Below, in pieces: positions 19,921-29,650 of a DNA stretch of 64,000 bases (position 1 is the first letter of the stretch; every line of letters starts with the position of its first letter). The notes below the pieces were generated by a model. That model did not search any database, had not been told where the DNA came from, and was given only the letters and a program-made list of their open reading frames with translations. This DNA comes from VAZQ01 sp963807865. Its GTDB lineage: Bacteria; Pseudomonadota; Alphaproteobacteria; Rhizobiales; Xanthobacteraceae. The translations under genes and the position numbers were made by a program. The stretch lies in NCBI GenBank assembly GCA_963807865.1, contig CAWEDK010000034.1, forward strand, positions 248,001-312,000, in the 5' to 3' direction.

Positions 19921-20928
19921 TCATCCGATCCGCGACTTCAGGCGGCCGATGACGCCTTCGACCGTCTCGCCGTCGGCGCGGGCCGCGAACGTCAGCGCCA
20001 TGCGGTGCTTGAGAATGGGCTCGGCCATCGCCAGCACGTCGTCGATCGACGGCGACAGCCGGCCATCGAGCAGCGCGCGCGCACGCGACACCAGCATCAG
20101 CGCCTGGGAAGCGCGCGGGCTCGGACCCCATGCGATCAGCTTGCCGATGTCGCCGGTTTCCGCGCCCGGGCGCGCCGACCGCACCAGCGTCAGAATGGCG
20201 TCCACCACCGACTCGCCGACCGGCAGGCGGCGCACCAGGCGCTGCGCGGCGATCAACTCCTCGGAGGTCATCGTCGGCTTCGGCTTGCTTTCCTCAGTGC
20301 CGGTGGTGTCGAACACGATCCGGCGCTCGGCGGCCTGATCGGGATAATCGACGTCGATCTGCATCAGGAAGCGATCGAGCTGCGCTTCCGGCAGCGGATA
20401 GGTGCCTTCCTGCTCGATCGGGTTCTGAGTGGCGAGCACGTGGAACGGGCGCGGCACGTCGTGACGGTTGCCGGCGACGGTCACGTGCAACTCCTGCATC
20501 GCCTGCAGCAGCGCCGACTGGGTGCGCGGGCTCGCGCGGTTGATTTCGTCCGCCATCAGAAGCTGAGCGAAGATCGGTCCCGGAATGAAACGGAAGTTGC
20601 GCTTGCCGCCGACGCCTTCTTCCAGCACCTCGCTGCCGACGATGTCGGACGGCATCAGGTCGGGCGTGAACTGGATGCGTTTGGCGTCAAGGCCGAGCAC
20701 GATGCCCATGGTCTCGACCAGCTTGGTCTTGGCGAGGCCGGGCAGACCGACCAGCAGCGCATGGCCGCCGCACAGGATCGTGACGAGCGCGTGCTCGACG
20801 ACCTGTTCCTGGCCGAAGATGACGTTGCCGATCGCGCTCTTGGCCGCGGCCACCTGCGTGCCGGTCGCCTCGGCTTGGCGAACGATCATGTCTTCCAGCT
20901 TTTCAAGGGCTTCGCCGGCAACCGCCAT
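19921..20928 (-). CDS. MoxR-family AAA ATPase
   Basis: 335 residues from ATG 20928, chosen because AGGAG lies eight bases before it; an in-frame ATG seven codons upstream has no ribosome site. Walker A is GLPGLAKTKL (61-70), Walker B LLMADEINRA, and sensor 1 VLATQNPIEQEG with the typical PLPEAQLDRFLM loop. MoxR ATPases act as chaperones for metal-enzyme maturation with DUF58 and VWA partners, here encoded directly downstream. It is the first gene of the operon ending at 13759. Confidence 0.95.
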   Translation of the reverse strand: MAVAGEALEKLEDMIVRQAEATGTQVAAAKSAIGNVIFGQEQVVEHALVTILCGGHALLVGLPGLAKTKLVETMGIVLGLDAKRIQFTPDLMPSDIVGSEVLEEGVGGKRNFRFIPGPIFAQLLMADEINRASPRTQSALLQAMQELHVTVAGNRHDVPRPFHVLATQNPIEQEGTYPLPEAQLDRFLMQIDVDYPDQAAERRIVFDTTGTEESKPKPTMTSEELIAAQRLVRRLPVGESVVDAILTLVRSARPGAETGDIGKLIAWGPSPRASQALMLVSRARALLDGRLSPSIDDVLAMAEPILKHRMALTFAARADGETVEGVIGRLKSRIG

Positions 20929-21253
20929 TTGTTCGCTCCTGATCATCAAGTCTTGTTAGGCCCAAAACGACCCTCAGGCCAATTCTGAGCAGAAAACGTG
21001 CAACATCCGGGCCAACTATCGCACCGCTGGGCGGCTGCGACGCCCGGCTTCTTTCCAATTGCCCACAGATTATGCCATTTCTTTCCGGCGCGGCCCGCCG
21101 TTCCTGCAGGGCTGTTGCGAGCAGCCGGGGCCGGTTCGCCCGAAAACGCAGTGAGCGCTTGAATTCTTGAGCTTTTCGACACCGGCGTAGCGCTTCCGGC
21201 GGCCGGCGGACAAGCTTGCTTGCGATCACGATCGCGTGGAAAACAGCCGATCA
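20929..21253. other. Leader region between moxR and palindrome A3; no gene recognised
   Basis: 325 bases without a supported gene. It must hold the moxR operon promoter on the minus strand. Reading frames here are short and show no recognisable protein. No clear -35/-10 pair was found by eye. Confidence 0.5.
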
Positions 21254-21418
21254 CTAGTGTCCCGATTTCGAAGTTCGCATCATTCCGCGGCACCCTCGTT
21301 TGCGAACTTCGGAATCGAAGGACACTAGCAACTCATTGATCTAGTGTGGCTTTGGTTCAGAAGTCCGCATCTTGGACTCGCCGCAGAAACGGTGCGGACT
21401 TTTGAACCGCCACACTAG
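21254..21418. repeat. CTAG-ended paired palindrome, subtype A+B, copy 3
   Basis: A3 is 21254-21328 and B3 21341-21418, with the same 12-base spacer (CAACTCATTGAT) as copy 1. Both are bounded by CTAG. B3 ends 19 bases before the ATG of the DUF1285 gene, so the hairpin must lie in that gene's leader or promoter. Confidence 0.92.
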
Positions 21419-21437
21419 TACAAGTTCCAGGCAAACC

Positions 21438-22034
21438 ATGGCGAAGGAAGGGCAGACGACGGCTGGGCTCGATGCCATCGCGGGCGTTGCGCGCGCCGCT
21501 GCCGGTCGTGGCCCGCCGCCGGTCCATCTATGGAACCCGCCGTTTTGCGGCGATCTCGACATGCGGATCGCCGCCGACGGAACCTGGTACTACCTCAAGA
21601 CCCCGATCGGCCGTCACGCAATGGTGAAGCTGTTCGCCTCGGTGCTCAAGCGCGAGGGCGACAGCTACTATCTGGTCACGCCGGTCGAAAAGTGCGGCAT
21701 CGTCGTCGACGACGCGCCGTTTCTGGCTGTCGAACTCAAGGTCGAACAGGGAGAGCATGGCCAGGTGCTGCTGTTCCGCACCAATGTCGATGACTGGGTG
21801 ACCTGCGGGCCCGGGCACGCGTTGCGGTTCGAGCCGGAAGAAGGGACGGGCGGACTTAAGCCATATCTGCACGTACGGCGCGATCTCTGGGCCAAGGTGA
21901 CACGCGTGCTGTTCTACGATCTGGTCGAACTGGGCGAGGAACGCGATGTGGCCGGCGATCGGATGTTCGGGGTCGCGTCCGGCGGGGAGTTCTTTGCGAT
22001 GGCGCCGGCCGACAGCTTGAAGGACCTGATGTGA
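21438..22034 (+). CDS. DUF1285 family protein
   Basis: 198 residues from ATG 21438; an in-frame start at 21372 would lie inside the palindrome and is rejected. The family blocks PPVHLWNPPFCGDLDMRIAADGTWYY and GRHAMVKLFASVLKREGD are plain. DUF1285 genes commonly precede a NUDIX CoA pyrophosphatase and the CCA-adding enzyme in alphaproteobacteria, as here. Function is unknown. It overlaps the next gene by one base (TGATG) and so begins a co-transcribed set of four genes. Confidence 0.9.
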   Translation: MAKEGQTTAGLDAIAGVARAAAGRGPPPVHLWNPPFCGDLDMRIAADGTWYYLKTPIGRHAMVKLFASVLKREGDSYYLVTPVEKCGIVVDDAPFLAVELKVEQGEHGQVLLFRTNVDDWVTCGPGHALRFEPEEGTGGLKPYLHVRRDLWAKVTRVLFYDLVELGEERDVAGDRMFGVASGGEFFAMAPADSLKDLM

Positions 22035-22698
22035 TGGACGCGGTGCTGCCCGGCAGCGTGGGCTTGACCGGCCAGGACTTTTTCGCGCGTGCGCGGTCGC
22101 GGCTCTCGCTCGACGTGCCGGCCGCGCTCGACGATTACGCCGCCGAAGCGGTGCGCGGCGACCTCGATCTCGATCCGGTGCTATGGGAACGCGCGGGCGT
22201 GAAGGCGACCAAGCCGGCCGCGGTGCTCATTCCGGTCGTCGATCGCCCCGATCCCGACCGTGCTGCTCACGCTGCGCACCGAGCTTCCGAGCCATCCGGG
22301 CCAGATCGCGTTTCCGGGCGGCAAGATCGATCCGCACGACGTCACGCCCGCGGGCGGCGGCGCTGCGCGAAGCCGAGGAGGAGATCGGGCTCGCGCACGA
22401 CTTGGTCGAGCCGATCGGCTATCTCGATCTCTATCTCACATTCTCGGGCTATCGCATCCTGCCGACGCTGGCGCGCATCTCGCCCGATTACCGGCTGACG
22501 CTCAACGAGCACGAGGTCGCGGATGCGTTCGAGGTGCCGCTCGCCTTCCTGATGGATGCGCAGAACCACGCGCTGCACAGCCGCGACTGGAAGGGAATGG
22601 AGCGCAGGTATTACGCCATGCCGTTCGGCGAGCGCTACATTTGGGGCGTGACTGCGGGTATATTGCGCAATCTCTACGAGCGGATTTACGGGACATGA
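22034..22698 (+). CDS. CoA pyrophosphatase (NUDIX hydrolase), two frameshifts
   Basis: The start is ATG 22034, or GTG 22031, overlapping the DUF1285 stop. One extra C near 22253 and one extra G near 22358 break the frame. With both removed the text reads PVVDRPDPTVLLTLRTELPS, HPGQIAFPGGKIDPHD and the NUDIX box GGKIDPHDVTPAGAALREAE followed by EEIGL, then a normal end at TGA 22698. The family cleaves coenzyme A and its esters to phosphopantetheine and 3',5'-ADP. Both breaks remove cleanly with single-base edits and neither affects a conserved residue, so the gene is probably intact in the organism. Confidence 0.85.
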
Positions 22699-22792
22699 CG
22701 TTCGTCCGAACGGCTCACTCATGCCGCATCGCAGAGACTCAAGGCAGGGTCCCGGCGATTTCACTCATGGCCGCACCAGAAGATCTCGTTCC

Positions 22793-23056
22793 ATGATCCG
22801 TCCGGTCCTCACCGAAATCGCTCTCTTCGTCGTGCCGTTCGTGGTCTACGTCATCTTTCTATGGGCGACGCGCGCGCGCGTGCTCGACTGGGCGAATTGG
22901 TCGCTGTCGCGGGTGTCGTGGCTGGTGATCGCGGCGCTCTTCATGATGGTCGGGAGCTTCATTGTGCTTGCGCAATTCGGCGGTGCGCCGCCCGGATCGA
23001 CCTACGTGCCGGCCCATTACGAGGATGGCGTGTTCGTGCCCGGACAGACCAAGTGA
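22793..23056 (+). CDS. DUF6111-type small membrane protein
   Basis: 87 residues from ATG 22793, with two membrane segments (about 6-22, EIALFVVPFVVYVIFLW, and 36-57, SWLVIAALFMMVGSFIVLA) and a short C-terminal tail (YVPAHYEDGVFVPGQ). It sits between the CoA pyrophosphatase and cca and overlaps cca by four bases (GTGA). This position is conserved in related genomes. No function is known. Confidence 0.8.
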   Translation: MIRPVLTEIALFVVPFVVYVIFLWATRARVLDWANWSLSRVSWLVIAALFMMVGSFIVLAQFGGAPPGSTYVPAHYEDGVFVPGQTK

Positions 23057-24295
23057 GCGATGCGCCACGCCGTGTCGATGCCGGCTGGCTTTCCGACAAG
23101 CCGCTCGCGCAACTGCTTGCCGTGCTCGGCGGCGACGGCGAGGAAGCGCGCGTGGTCGGCGGCGCGGTGCGTAACACGCTGCTCGGCGCGCCGCATGGCG
23201 ACTTCGACATCGCCACCACGGCGCTGCCCGACGAGGTCATCCGCCGCGTCGAGGCGGCGGGCTTCAAGGCGGTGCCGACCGGCATCGAGCACGGTACCGT
23301 CACGACGATCGTGGGCGGGACGCCGTTCGAGGTCACCACGCTGCGCGAGGACATCGAGACTTTCGGCCGCCACGCCAAGGTGGCGTTCGGCCGCGACTGG
23401 CGCCGCGATGCGCAGCGCCGCGACTTCACGATGAATGCGCTGTCGGTGGCGGCTGACGGCACGCTCTACGATTACGTCGGCGGGCTCGCCGACCTCGAGG
23501 CGCGCCGCGTGCGCTTCATCGGCGATGCCGCGACCCGGATCGCCGAGGACTATCTGCGCATCCTGCGGTTCTTCCGCTTCCATGCGGTGTACGGTCGTGG
23601 CCTGCCCGACCCCGAGGGCGTGCGCGCCTGCATCGCCGGCCGTGCCGGGCTCGAGCAGTTGTCGCGCGAGCGCATCCGCACCGAGATGCTCAAGCTGCTG
23701 CTCGCCGAGCACGCGGTGCCGACGCTCGCCGTCATGACCGAGACGGGGCTGCTCGGAAACCGTGCTCGGCGGCGTGCCGCAACTCGCCAGCACCAGCAAC
23801 GTGATCAAGCTGGAGCACGCGCTCGGCCTGCCGTCCGACTCGATCCGCCGGCTCGGCGCGCTCGGCGTCTCAGTGATCGAGGATGCCGAGCGGCTGCGCG
23901 CGCGGCTGCGGCTCGCCAATGCCGAATACGAGCGGCTCGCCGCGATGGCGGACACCTGGTGGCGGATCACCGCGCAGTGGGACGAGCGGCAGGCCCGCGC
24001 GCTGCTCTACCGGCTTGGGCCCGAGCAGTACGTCGACCGGGTGCTGCTGGCCTGGAGCCGCGCCGCCGAAGGCGCCGCCGATGCGCACTGGCGCGCGCTC
24101 GCGACATTGCCGGCGCGCTGGACGGCGCCGGTGTTCCCGCTCAAGGCGGCCGACTTTCTGGCGCGCGGCCTCGCCAAGGGGCCGGGCCTCGGCGCCGCGC
24201 TGCGCGCCGCCGAGACCGCGTGGGTGGCGGCCGATTTTCCGGGCGACGCCGCCGCGCTCGCGGCCATCGCGGATGCGGCGGCGCGGGCGTCATGA
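23053..24295 (+). CDS. cca: CCA-adding enzyme (tRNA nucleotidyltransferase), one frameshift
   Basis: Start GTG 23053 overlaps the previous stop (GTGA). The catalytic motif is VVGGAVRNTLLG followed by DFDIATTA (50-57), and RRDFTMNAL and EDYLRILRFFRF follow in order. After MTETGLL, one extra G near 23755 shifts the frame; its removal gives ETVLGGVPQLASTSNVIKLE and an intact C-terminal domain to TGA 24295. The enzyme adds or repairs the 3'-CCA of tRNAs. Since CCA addition is normally essential where tRNA genes lack CCA, the break is most likely a sequence error. Confidence 0.92.
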
Positions 24296-24301
24296 CGCGC
24301 G

Positions 24302-25816
24302 TTAGTTCGCCAACTCGTTGTAATACGGCCAGCCGGCGCAGGTTTCGGAAAGTTGACTGCGCCCGTGATGATAGCGCGCCGTTTCCTCGCGTCCTTCGAG
24401 GAAGTGCGCCAGACCGAGATAGTATTCGTCGGTCGGATTCATTTCGTGCGCGTCAAGGCACTTCTGCACAAGCTCGGACCAGGCCGATCGTCCCCCGGCA
24501 GATCGACCTCCTCCGACTGTCTTAAGCAGGAGCGCAAGCTCGGCAAGGCAGCGCAAATTGCCGGGCTGCAGGCCGAGAGCCTTTTCGTAACTCGTGATCG
24601 CGTCTTGCAGATTGCCGCACTCGGAATTGTATGCCGCCCACTGGCGGATGAGATCGACATCGAATGGGTGGATATGCATGGCCCTCTGCAGCACTTGTCC
24701 GATCAGATCGTAGGCCGCGATTTTTCTCAAAGATACGACCAGATCGATGATCAACTCGGATTGGATCGCTACCTCCGATGCGGCCCGTTGCGCGCCGCGA
24801 ACCAACATTTCTCCCGCACGGGGATTTCCGGCCGCCAGCAGGATCTTGCCGGCCAAAATCAGGTCCTCGGCCGGTCGTTCGCCGCTGCCGAGTAACGGTG
24901 CGAGCGTGGCCCACGCGTTCTTGGGATCGCCGGCCGCAAATTGCGCACTTGCGGCATTATGGCGGACCTCGTCTTCGAAGCTCCGGTGAACCGGATTGTC
25001 GGAGGCGGCAATGCAGTCGAGACAGCGGGTCCAGGCGACAGCGGAATCGCGGTAGCGTCCCAGGCCAAATAAGGCCGAACCCCGGCCGGCCCACCCTCTG
25101 GGATCGGCCGGTGCGCGGTCCGTGACTTGAGTAAAGGCTTCCTCCGCCGCCTCATAGCGCTTCGCTTCGTTGCGCAAGGCGCCGAGCGCCAGATGTGCGG
25201 AGACGATCGGAGCGTTCACGGCATCGAGGTGTTCACGGATGAGGACCAAGAGCTGCGCCTCGGCGGCCGCGGGGTCGCGCGCGAACACCGAACGAAAGAA
25301 TTCGTACTTGTCGAACACCGCCTGCCGTTTGGGTAGCGGAAATTCGTCCAGAGAACCGCGAACTTCGTGCTCGAAGTCCAGGTCGCGCGGCATCGTGAAA
25401 CGCGGGACGTAGCTCGCGCCCAGGTGCTCGCAAAGACTCCTGATGGCTTGATCATATTTCAGGAAGTCGAAATAGCGCAGGCGGTTCTGGCCTTCGAACA
25501 GCTCGACGTCCCGCCAGCCTCCGAGCGGCTCGCTCAGGCACGTGAGCATCGCAACGTCCGGAAGACTGCGGCAGATTTCAACCTCTTCGCGAACGTAGCG
25601 TGAGGTCCTGGCGTGACGGCTGTCGAACAGGACGAAGACGTGCGCCGAGCGGACGCGTTCGGAATATTCCTGCCGGAAGTCGGCGCCGTACTTGCTGGTG
25701 ACCTCGTAGCACCAGATGTCGCCGACGCGCGCACGGGCCAAGTCCTCGGCCACCCGCGTCACCAGGTGTCCGTCCTTGCCTCCGTAACTCAGGAACACAT
25801 TTCGGCATTGCCGCAT
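24302..25816 (-). CDS. TIR-domain protein with C-terminal TPR repeats
   Basis: 504 residues. Residues 4-95 form a TIR domain: NVFLSYGGKDGHLVTRVAED, the strand WCYEVTSKYGADFRQ, AHVFVLFDSRHAR, and SRYVREEVEI, where E77/E78 occupies the position of the catalytic glutamate of NAD-cleaving TIRs. From about 200 onward are TPR-like helical pairs (YEAAEEAFTQVTDRAPADPR, LGRYRDSAVAWTRC, NLQDAITSYEKALGLQPGNL). Bacterial TIR proteins serve in defence as NADases or signal makers, or as scaffolds. The stop is seven bases from cca on the opposite strand. The gene upstream, starting eleven bases before, encodes an exported protein and is probably co-transcribed. Confidence 0.85.
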   Translation of the reverse strand: MRQCRNVFLSYGGKDGHLVTRVAEDLARARVGDIWCYEVTSKYGADFRQEYSERVRSAHVFVLFDSRHARTSRYVREEVEICRSLPDVAMLTCLSEPLGGWRDVELFEGQNRLRYFDFLKYDQAIRSLCEHLGASYVPRFTMPRDLDFEHEVRGSLDEFPLPKRQAVFDKYEFFRSVFARDPAAAEAQLLVLIREHLDAVNAPIVSAHLALGALRNEAKRYEAAEEAFTQVTDRAPADPRGWAGRGSALFGLGRYRDSAVAWTRCLDCIAASDNPVHRSFEDEVRHNAASAQFAAGDPKNAWATLAPLLGSGERPAEDLILAGKILLAAGNPRAGEMLVRGAQRAASEVAIQSELIIDLVVSLRKIAAYDLIGQVLQRAMHIHPFDVDLIRQWAAYNSECGNLQDAITSYEKALGLQPGNLRCLAELALLLKTVGGGRSAGGRSAWSELVQKCLDAHEMNPTDEYYLGLAHFLEGREETARYHHGRSQLSETCAGWPYYNELAN

Positions 25817-25826
25817 GGTTGACCGA

Positions 25827-27090
25827 TTATCGCTGGCTGCCCGCTCGCTCCCAGGCTGTCGGCGTCTTGATCGATGGCTGCACGCTCACGAAGGTGAGCG
25901 ATTGCTTGAATGTATTCCAGTTCGATGGATTGTTGTTCTTGACGTAACGGAATAACGCGGCGAACTGCGCGAGCCGCTGATAGGCCCGGTAGACTGAAGG
26001 GTTGTAGGCCGCCAGCGTGCTCTCCTGGCTGCGCATGGCGGAGGTAAGGGAGGTCACTTCGAATACAGTCGGCTCCGCTCCGCCGGATTCGATGCGCGAG
26101 CGAAGGGACTTGAGCTCGGCTTCTCCCCTATTGGTTTCCGCCTCCAACTGGTTCATCTGCGTCTTCAACGAATTTCTCTGCGAAGTATCCCGGGAGGCGT
26201 TGTAGGAGTTAACGAGGGAATTGAAGGTCGCGATCTTAGCCTTGACAGTCGCCAGCAAGGCGTTGTGCTCGTCGACCAAGCGGTTGTTTGCGGCGAGTGC
26301 GGCCTCACTCTGCTGCTGGTTGACGTTCCAGAAGTAGTAATAGGGGCTGGCGCGAACGACCAGTTCCCCGTTGACGTTTCCGAACGTCGGGGTGGTGCCG
26401 GCATCGGTCAGCACCCATGAGCGCCATTTGCCCTGCCGCAACGTGGCGTCGAGCCGTCGCGCCGCCTCCATCGACGTATTCTCCTGCGACGCCTGTTCGC
26501 CAGCGCCCAGGAGGACGCGCCCGCCGTAGCTCGGCGTGCGCCAGTGCTGGGCCAGCGAGATGAACAGGATGTCGGCTTGCAGCATCCGCATGCCCATGAG
26601 CGTGTCCTTCATCGCGTCATGGTATTGCAGATAGTAGTAGTTCTTCTGGTCCGGTCCCTCGCCGAAGAGCGAAACCACCGCGTGATATTCCGAGGCGGCG
26701 AATTGGACGGTCGGCACCAACTGCCAATCGGGGACGTTGATTCGGAGCACCGTACCGCCCGCGCGAACCACCAGGCGGGAGCCATCCGGCCGCGAGCCGA
26801 CGTACGAAAGCTCGATCGTCCTTCCGGACAATGAAGGATCGGGCTGGGCCACCGCTTCGAAGCTGACGCCGCCCACCCGGCCGACAAAACGGAAGGTGCC
26901 GAGTGCAGCGCGGCCCGAGGACGTAATGCGGAGTGGCGGTGCGGCGACCGCGGCGTTGCTGAGAAATTTGCTGGAGCCGAGAACTCCATTCTTGCGCCAG
27001 CACGCCAGCCGTAAGACCGAACAAAGCCAAAACGGTACCAAGCAACAACCAAAGTACCTGCGCCGGAGCGGGCAACGACTTCCTGCACAT
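25827..27090 (-). CDS. Unrecognised exported protein partnered with the TIR-TPR gene, one frameshift
   Basis: ATG 27090 (GGAG nine bases before) encodes a signal peptide, MCRKSLPAPAQVLWLLLGTV then ALFGLTAGVLAQEW. Near 26970-27000 one extra base shifts the frame; the continuation is FLSNAAVAAPPLRITSSGRA. The next 250 residues contain beta-rich stretches (GTFRFVGRVGGVSFEAV, RTIELSYVGSRPDGSR) and YYYLQYHDAMKDTLMGMRML. Residues about 255-330 are a coiled coil (LVDEHNALLATVKAKIATFN ... LKTQMNQLEAETNRGEAELK). I recognise no family. It is directly followed by the TIR-TPR gene with eleven bases between, so both are likely expressed together. Confidence 0.65.
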
Positions 27091-27349
27091 GACGTATCTC
27101 CGTCGACGCAATAAATTTCAGCCGTTGCAGACGTCTATTGATTTTTGTTTGATTTTGAAAAAAGTAAGTGGGGGCTTTTGGTGTGTCAATAAAATTGTAG
27201 ATAAGCCGGCGGCATCTGAGCTTCGAGAAAGCGCCGCCGGAGTGTGAGTGCGAAAGCCGTGGAGGCGGGAGCGCCACGAAGACGGTTGGCGAGTGCGGGT
27301 AGGTCGATCGGACTCGCTTGCGCGCAGGGAAACCACTAGACTTTCCACT

Positions 27350-27598
27350 ATGGCCATAAACCGCCGACCGTCGGAGATCGCCAAGCGTTCCGCGCAATCG
27401 CTGGCGCAGCGTGTAAGTGTGCGCGATGCGTTCCGGCGCGAGACCTTTGCGCTGCCGCGCGAAGCCGCGCGCGCCAAGGCGCGGGAATTCTTTCACCGCT
27501 TCCCGAAAGCGGCCTACATGACCGAGATCGAATCCTGGCGCGAACTGCCCGGCGACCGCATCGAGTTCACCATGCGCCGGCTGCCGAGCGCCGACTGA
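27350..27598 (+). CDS. Small conserved hypothetical protein
   Basis: 82 residues from ATG 27350 (MAINRRPSEIAKRSAQSLAQ). It is rich in arginine and alanine in the first half and ends EFFHRFPKAAYMTEIESWRE... FTMRRLPSAD, a pattern I associate with small hypothetical proteins of Bradyrhizobium-like genomes. No domain is recognised. An AT-rich stretch (27110-27220) upstream is a likely promoter region for this gene or for the divergent exported-protein gene. Confidence 0.6.
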   Translation: MAINRRPSEIAKRSAQSLAQRVSVRDAFRRETFALPREAARAKAREFFHRFPKAAYMTEIESWRELPGDRIEFTMRRLPSAD

Positions 27599-27643
27599 CG
27601 TGACTCGGCCGACAATTCCAGACTGCTTGCAAGGCCGGCAGCG

Positions 27644-28399
27644 TTGATCGACGGATTTGCCGATATCTCGCTCACGCAGCTTGCGCTGATCGCCGGCACC
27701 GCGCTCATCACCTCGCTGATCGGCGGCGTCGCCGGCTATGGCACCGGCGCGCTGATGCCGCTGGTGCTGGTGCCGATCGTCGGGCCGGAGCCGGTGGTGC
27801 CGATCATCTCGCTCTCGGCGCTGTTCACCAATACCGGCCGCGCGGCCGCCTTCCGTCATCTGGTCGACTGGCGCAAGGCCCTGATCGTACTCGTCGCCGC
27901 GATCCCGACCTGCGCGCTCGGCGCGTGGGGCTACACACTGCTCACCGGCAAGGGCGCGCTGATCGTGATTGGTGGCATGCTGGTGCTAAGTGTGCCGCTG
28001 CGCCGCCTGATGCGCCGCCGCGGGCTCGAGCTTTCGCCTCGCGGCCTGGCGGCGGCGGCGTTCGCCTGGGGACCGCTGGCCGGCGGCACCGTCGGTGCCG
28101 GCATCATTCTGCTCTCGCTGCTGATGGCGGCCGGGCTCGAAGGCGCCGCCGTAGTGGCGACCGACGCCGTCATCTCGATCGTGATCGGCCTCACCAAGTT
28201 CGTGGTGTTCGGAATTGCCGGAGCGGTGAACGCCCAGGTGATCGCGGTCGCGGTGCTGATCGGCGCTGTGACGTTTCCGGGTGCGTTCCTGGCGAAAGTC
28301 CTGGTGGCGCGCCTGCCGCTCCACTTCCACACCGCGCTGCTCGACGCGGTCGTGCTCCTGGGCGGCGCCGTGATGGTGGCGAACGCGTTTCTGCGGTGA
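27644..28399 (+). CDS. TauE/SafE family sulfite/anion exporter
   Basis: 251 residues starting at TTG 27644 with AAGG eleven bases before. About eight membrane segments are visible, in two similar halves: LITSLIGGVAGYGTGALMPL in the first and AFAWGPLAGGTVGAGIILLS in the second, the family's repeated glycine-rich motif. TauE/SafE proteins move sulfite, sulfoacetate or other small anions across the inner membrane. The substrate here cannot be told from context. Confidence 0.88.
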   Translation: MIDGFADISLTQLALIAGTALITSLIGGVAGYGTGALMPLVLVPIVGPEPVVPIISLSALFTNTGRAAAFRHLVDWRKALIVLVAAIPTCALGAWGYTLLTGKGALIVIGGMLVLSVPLRRLMRRRGLELSPRGLAAAAFAWGPLAGGTVGAGIILLSLLMAAGLEGAAVVATDAVISIVIGLTKFVVFGIAGAVNAQVIAVAVLIGAVTFPGAFLAKVLVARLPLHFHTALLDAVVLLGGAVMVANAFLR

Positions 28400-28417
28400 C
28401 GGCGCTGTCCGCCGTAG

Positions 28418-29599
28418 TCAGTCCTCGTCCTCATCGCCGTTCGCGAAGTCGCCGCCGCGCGTCAGGCCCTCGATCCAGGTCTCGCCGTCGCGCTTGATGA
28501 CCGTGCGGGGCGTCACCGCGCCGGCATCCGCGAATGCCTGCGCCAGCCGTTCCGAATGCGTGACCACCCACACCTGCGTGCGCTCGGCAGCGCGCATGAT
28601 CAGCCGCGCCAGCGGTTCGAGCAGTTCGGGATGGAGGCTGGTCTCCGGTTCGTTGAGCGCGACGAACGCGGGCAGCCGGTAGCCGAGCAGCGCGCCGGCG
28701 AGCGCGAGATAGCGCAGGGTGCCGTCGGACAGTTCGCCGGCGTCGAACACGCGCTTCGGATAGTCCGGCAGCGTCAGCCCAAAGCGCGCGGTGCGCTCGG
28801 GCTCCGGTACGACAAGCCGCGCGCCCGGGAAGGCGTCGTCGATGGCGCGATCGAGATCGGCGGTGTCCTCGCGGATATGGACCAGCGTGGCGAACACCGC
28901 GGCGAGGTCGCTGCCATCGGACGCCAAGGTCGGCGTGGTGACGGCGAGGCACGGCTGGCGCAACGGCGAAGCGCGGTCGCTGCGGAAGTCGTGAAAGAAC
29001 CGCCAGTCGAGCATGGTCCTGCGCACCACGTCGATGTCCGCGAAGCGCGCCGGGTCCTGCAGCGCGCCGAGTGCGGTCTCGGTCGCGAGCAATTCCTCGC
29101 CGAGCGGCTGCTTGCGGCCGTCCGCGTCGGTAGCGGTGGCGCGCGGGCCGCGCCGTTCCAGGATCGTGACCGGACGCCGCGCGCGGTGGAACGTCAGCGT
29201 TTCCTCTTTCACTTGCGGTTCGAGCGGAAACGCGGCCGCGGTCGGAATGCGGACGCCGGTCTCGATCTCGTACGAATAGGCGACGCCCGATTCGACGCCG
29301 TAGCGGAACTCGCCCTGCGCGCCGCTGCGCGAGGGCTCGCCGAGGCCGACCGCGAGCTTGATGCGCGCCGGCTTGTTGACCATGCGCTTGCCGGCCCACA
29401 GCGCCAACTCCATGCCGCCTTCTGAAGCGAACTCGCGCGCGAGCGTGCCGCCGGCCGCGGCCTGCAGCAGTTGCAGCGATCGATAGAGGTTGGTCTTGCC
29501 GACGCCGTTGGCGCCGACGAACACCGTGAGGCTGCCGACCGGGAATCGCAGCAGGCGCAGCGAGCGGTAGCCGGCGATGCTGACGTCGCAGATGCGCAT
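28418..29599 (-). CDS. SMC/RecF-like AAA ATPase (AAA_21 type)
   Basis: 393 residues. Walker A is GANGVGKTN (29-37) directly after the first strand; near the C-terminus are the signature ELSDGTLRYLALAGAL and Walker B FVALNEPETSLHPELLEPL, followed by VVTHSERLAQAF. The family is predicted to be ABC-type ATPases; close relatives act alone or with a nuclease partner as OLD- or Gabija-like systems. No nuclease or TOPRIM domain is encoded in this protein or next door, so a housekeeping or unknown role is as likely as defence. Confidence 0.9.
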   Translation of the reverse strand: MRICDVSIAGYRSLRLLRFPVGSLTVFVGANGVGKTNLYRSLQLLQAAAGGTLAREFASEGGMELALWAGKRMVNKPARIKLAVGLGEPSRSGAQGEFRYGVESGVAYSYEIETGVRIPTAAAFPLEPQVKEETLTFHRARRPVTILERRGPRATATDADGRKQPLGEELLATETALGALQDPARFADIDVVRRTMLDWRFFHDFRSDRASPLRQPCLAVTTPTLASDGSDLAAVFATLVHIREDTADLDRAIDDAFPGARLVVPEPERTARFGLTLPDYPKRVFDAGELSDGTLRYLALAGALLGYRLPAFVALNEPETSLHPELLEPLARLIMRAAERTQVWVVTHSERLAQAFADAGAVTPRTVIKRDGETWIEGLTRGGDFANGDEDED

Positions 29600-29650
29600 G
29601 GCGTGATCCGTGGGACGTGCCTAGTCAATTGCCGCCGCGTCGTTGCATCA

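Noticed and set aside
24302..27090. Thoeris or CBASS defence system
   Set aside because: No ThsA-type SIR2/SLOG effector, cyclase or Cap gene is adjacent. Only the TIR domain is shared, so naming a known system is unsupported.
28418..29599. OLD-family defence nuclease
   Set aside because: The ATPase domain fits but no TOPRIM domain is fused and no UvrD-like or nuclease partner lies beside it.
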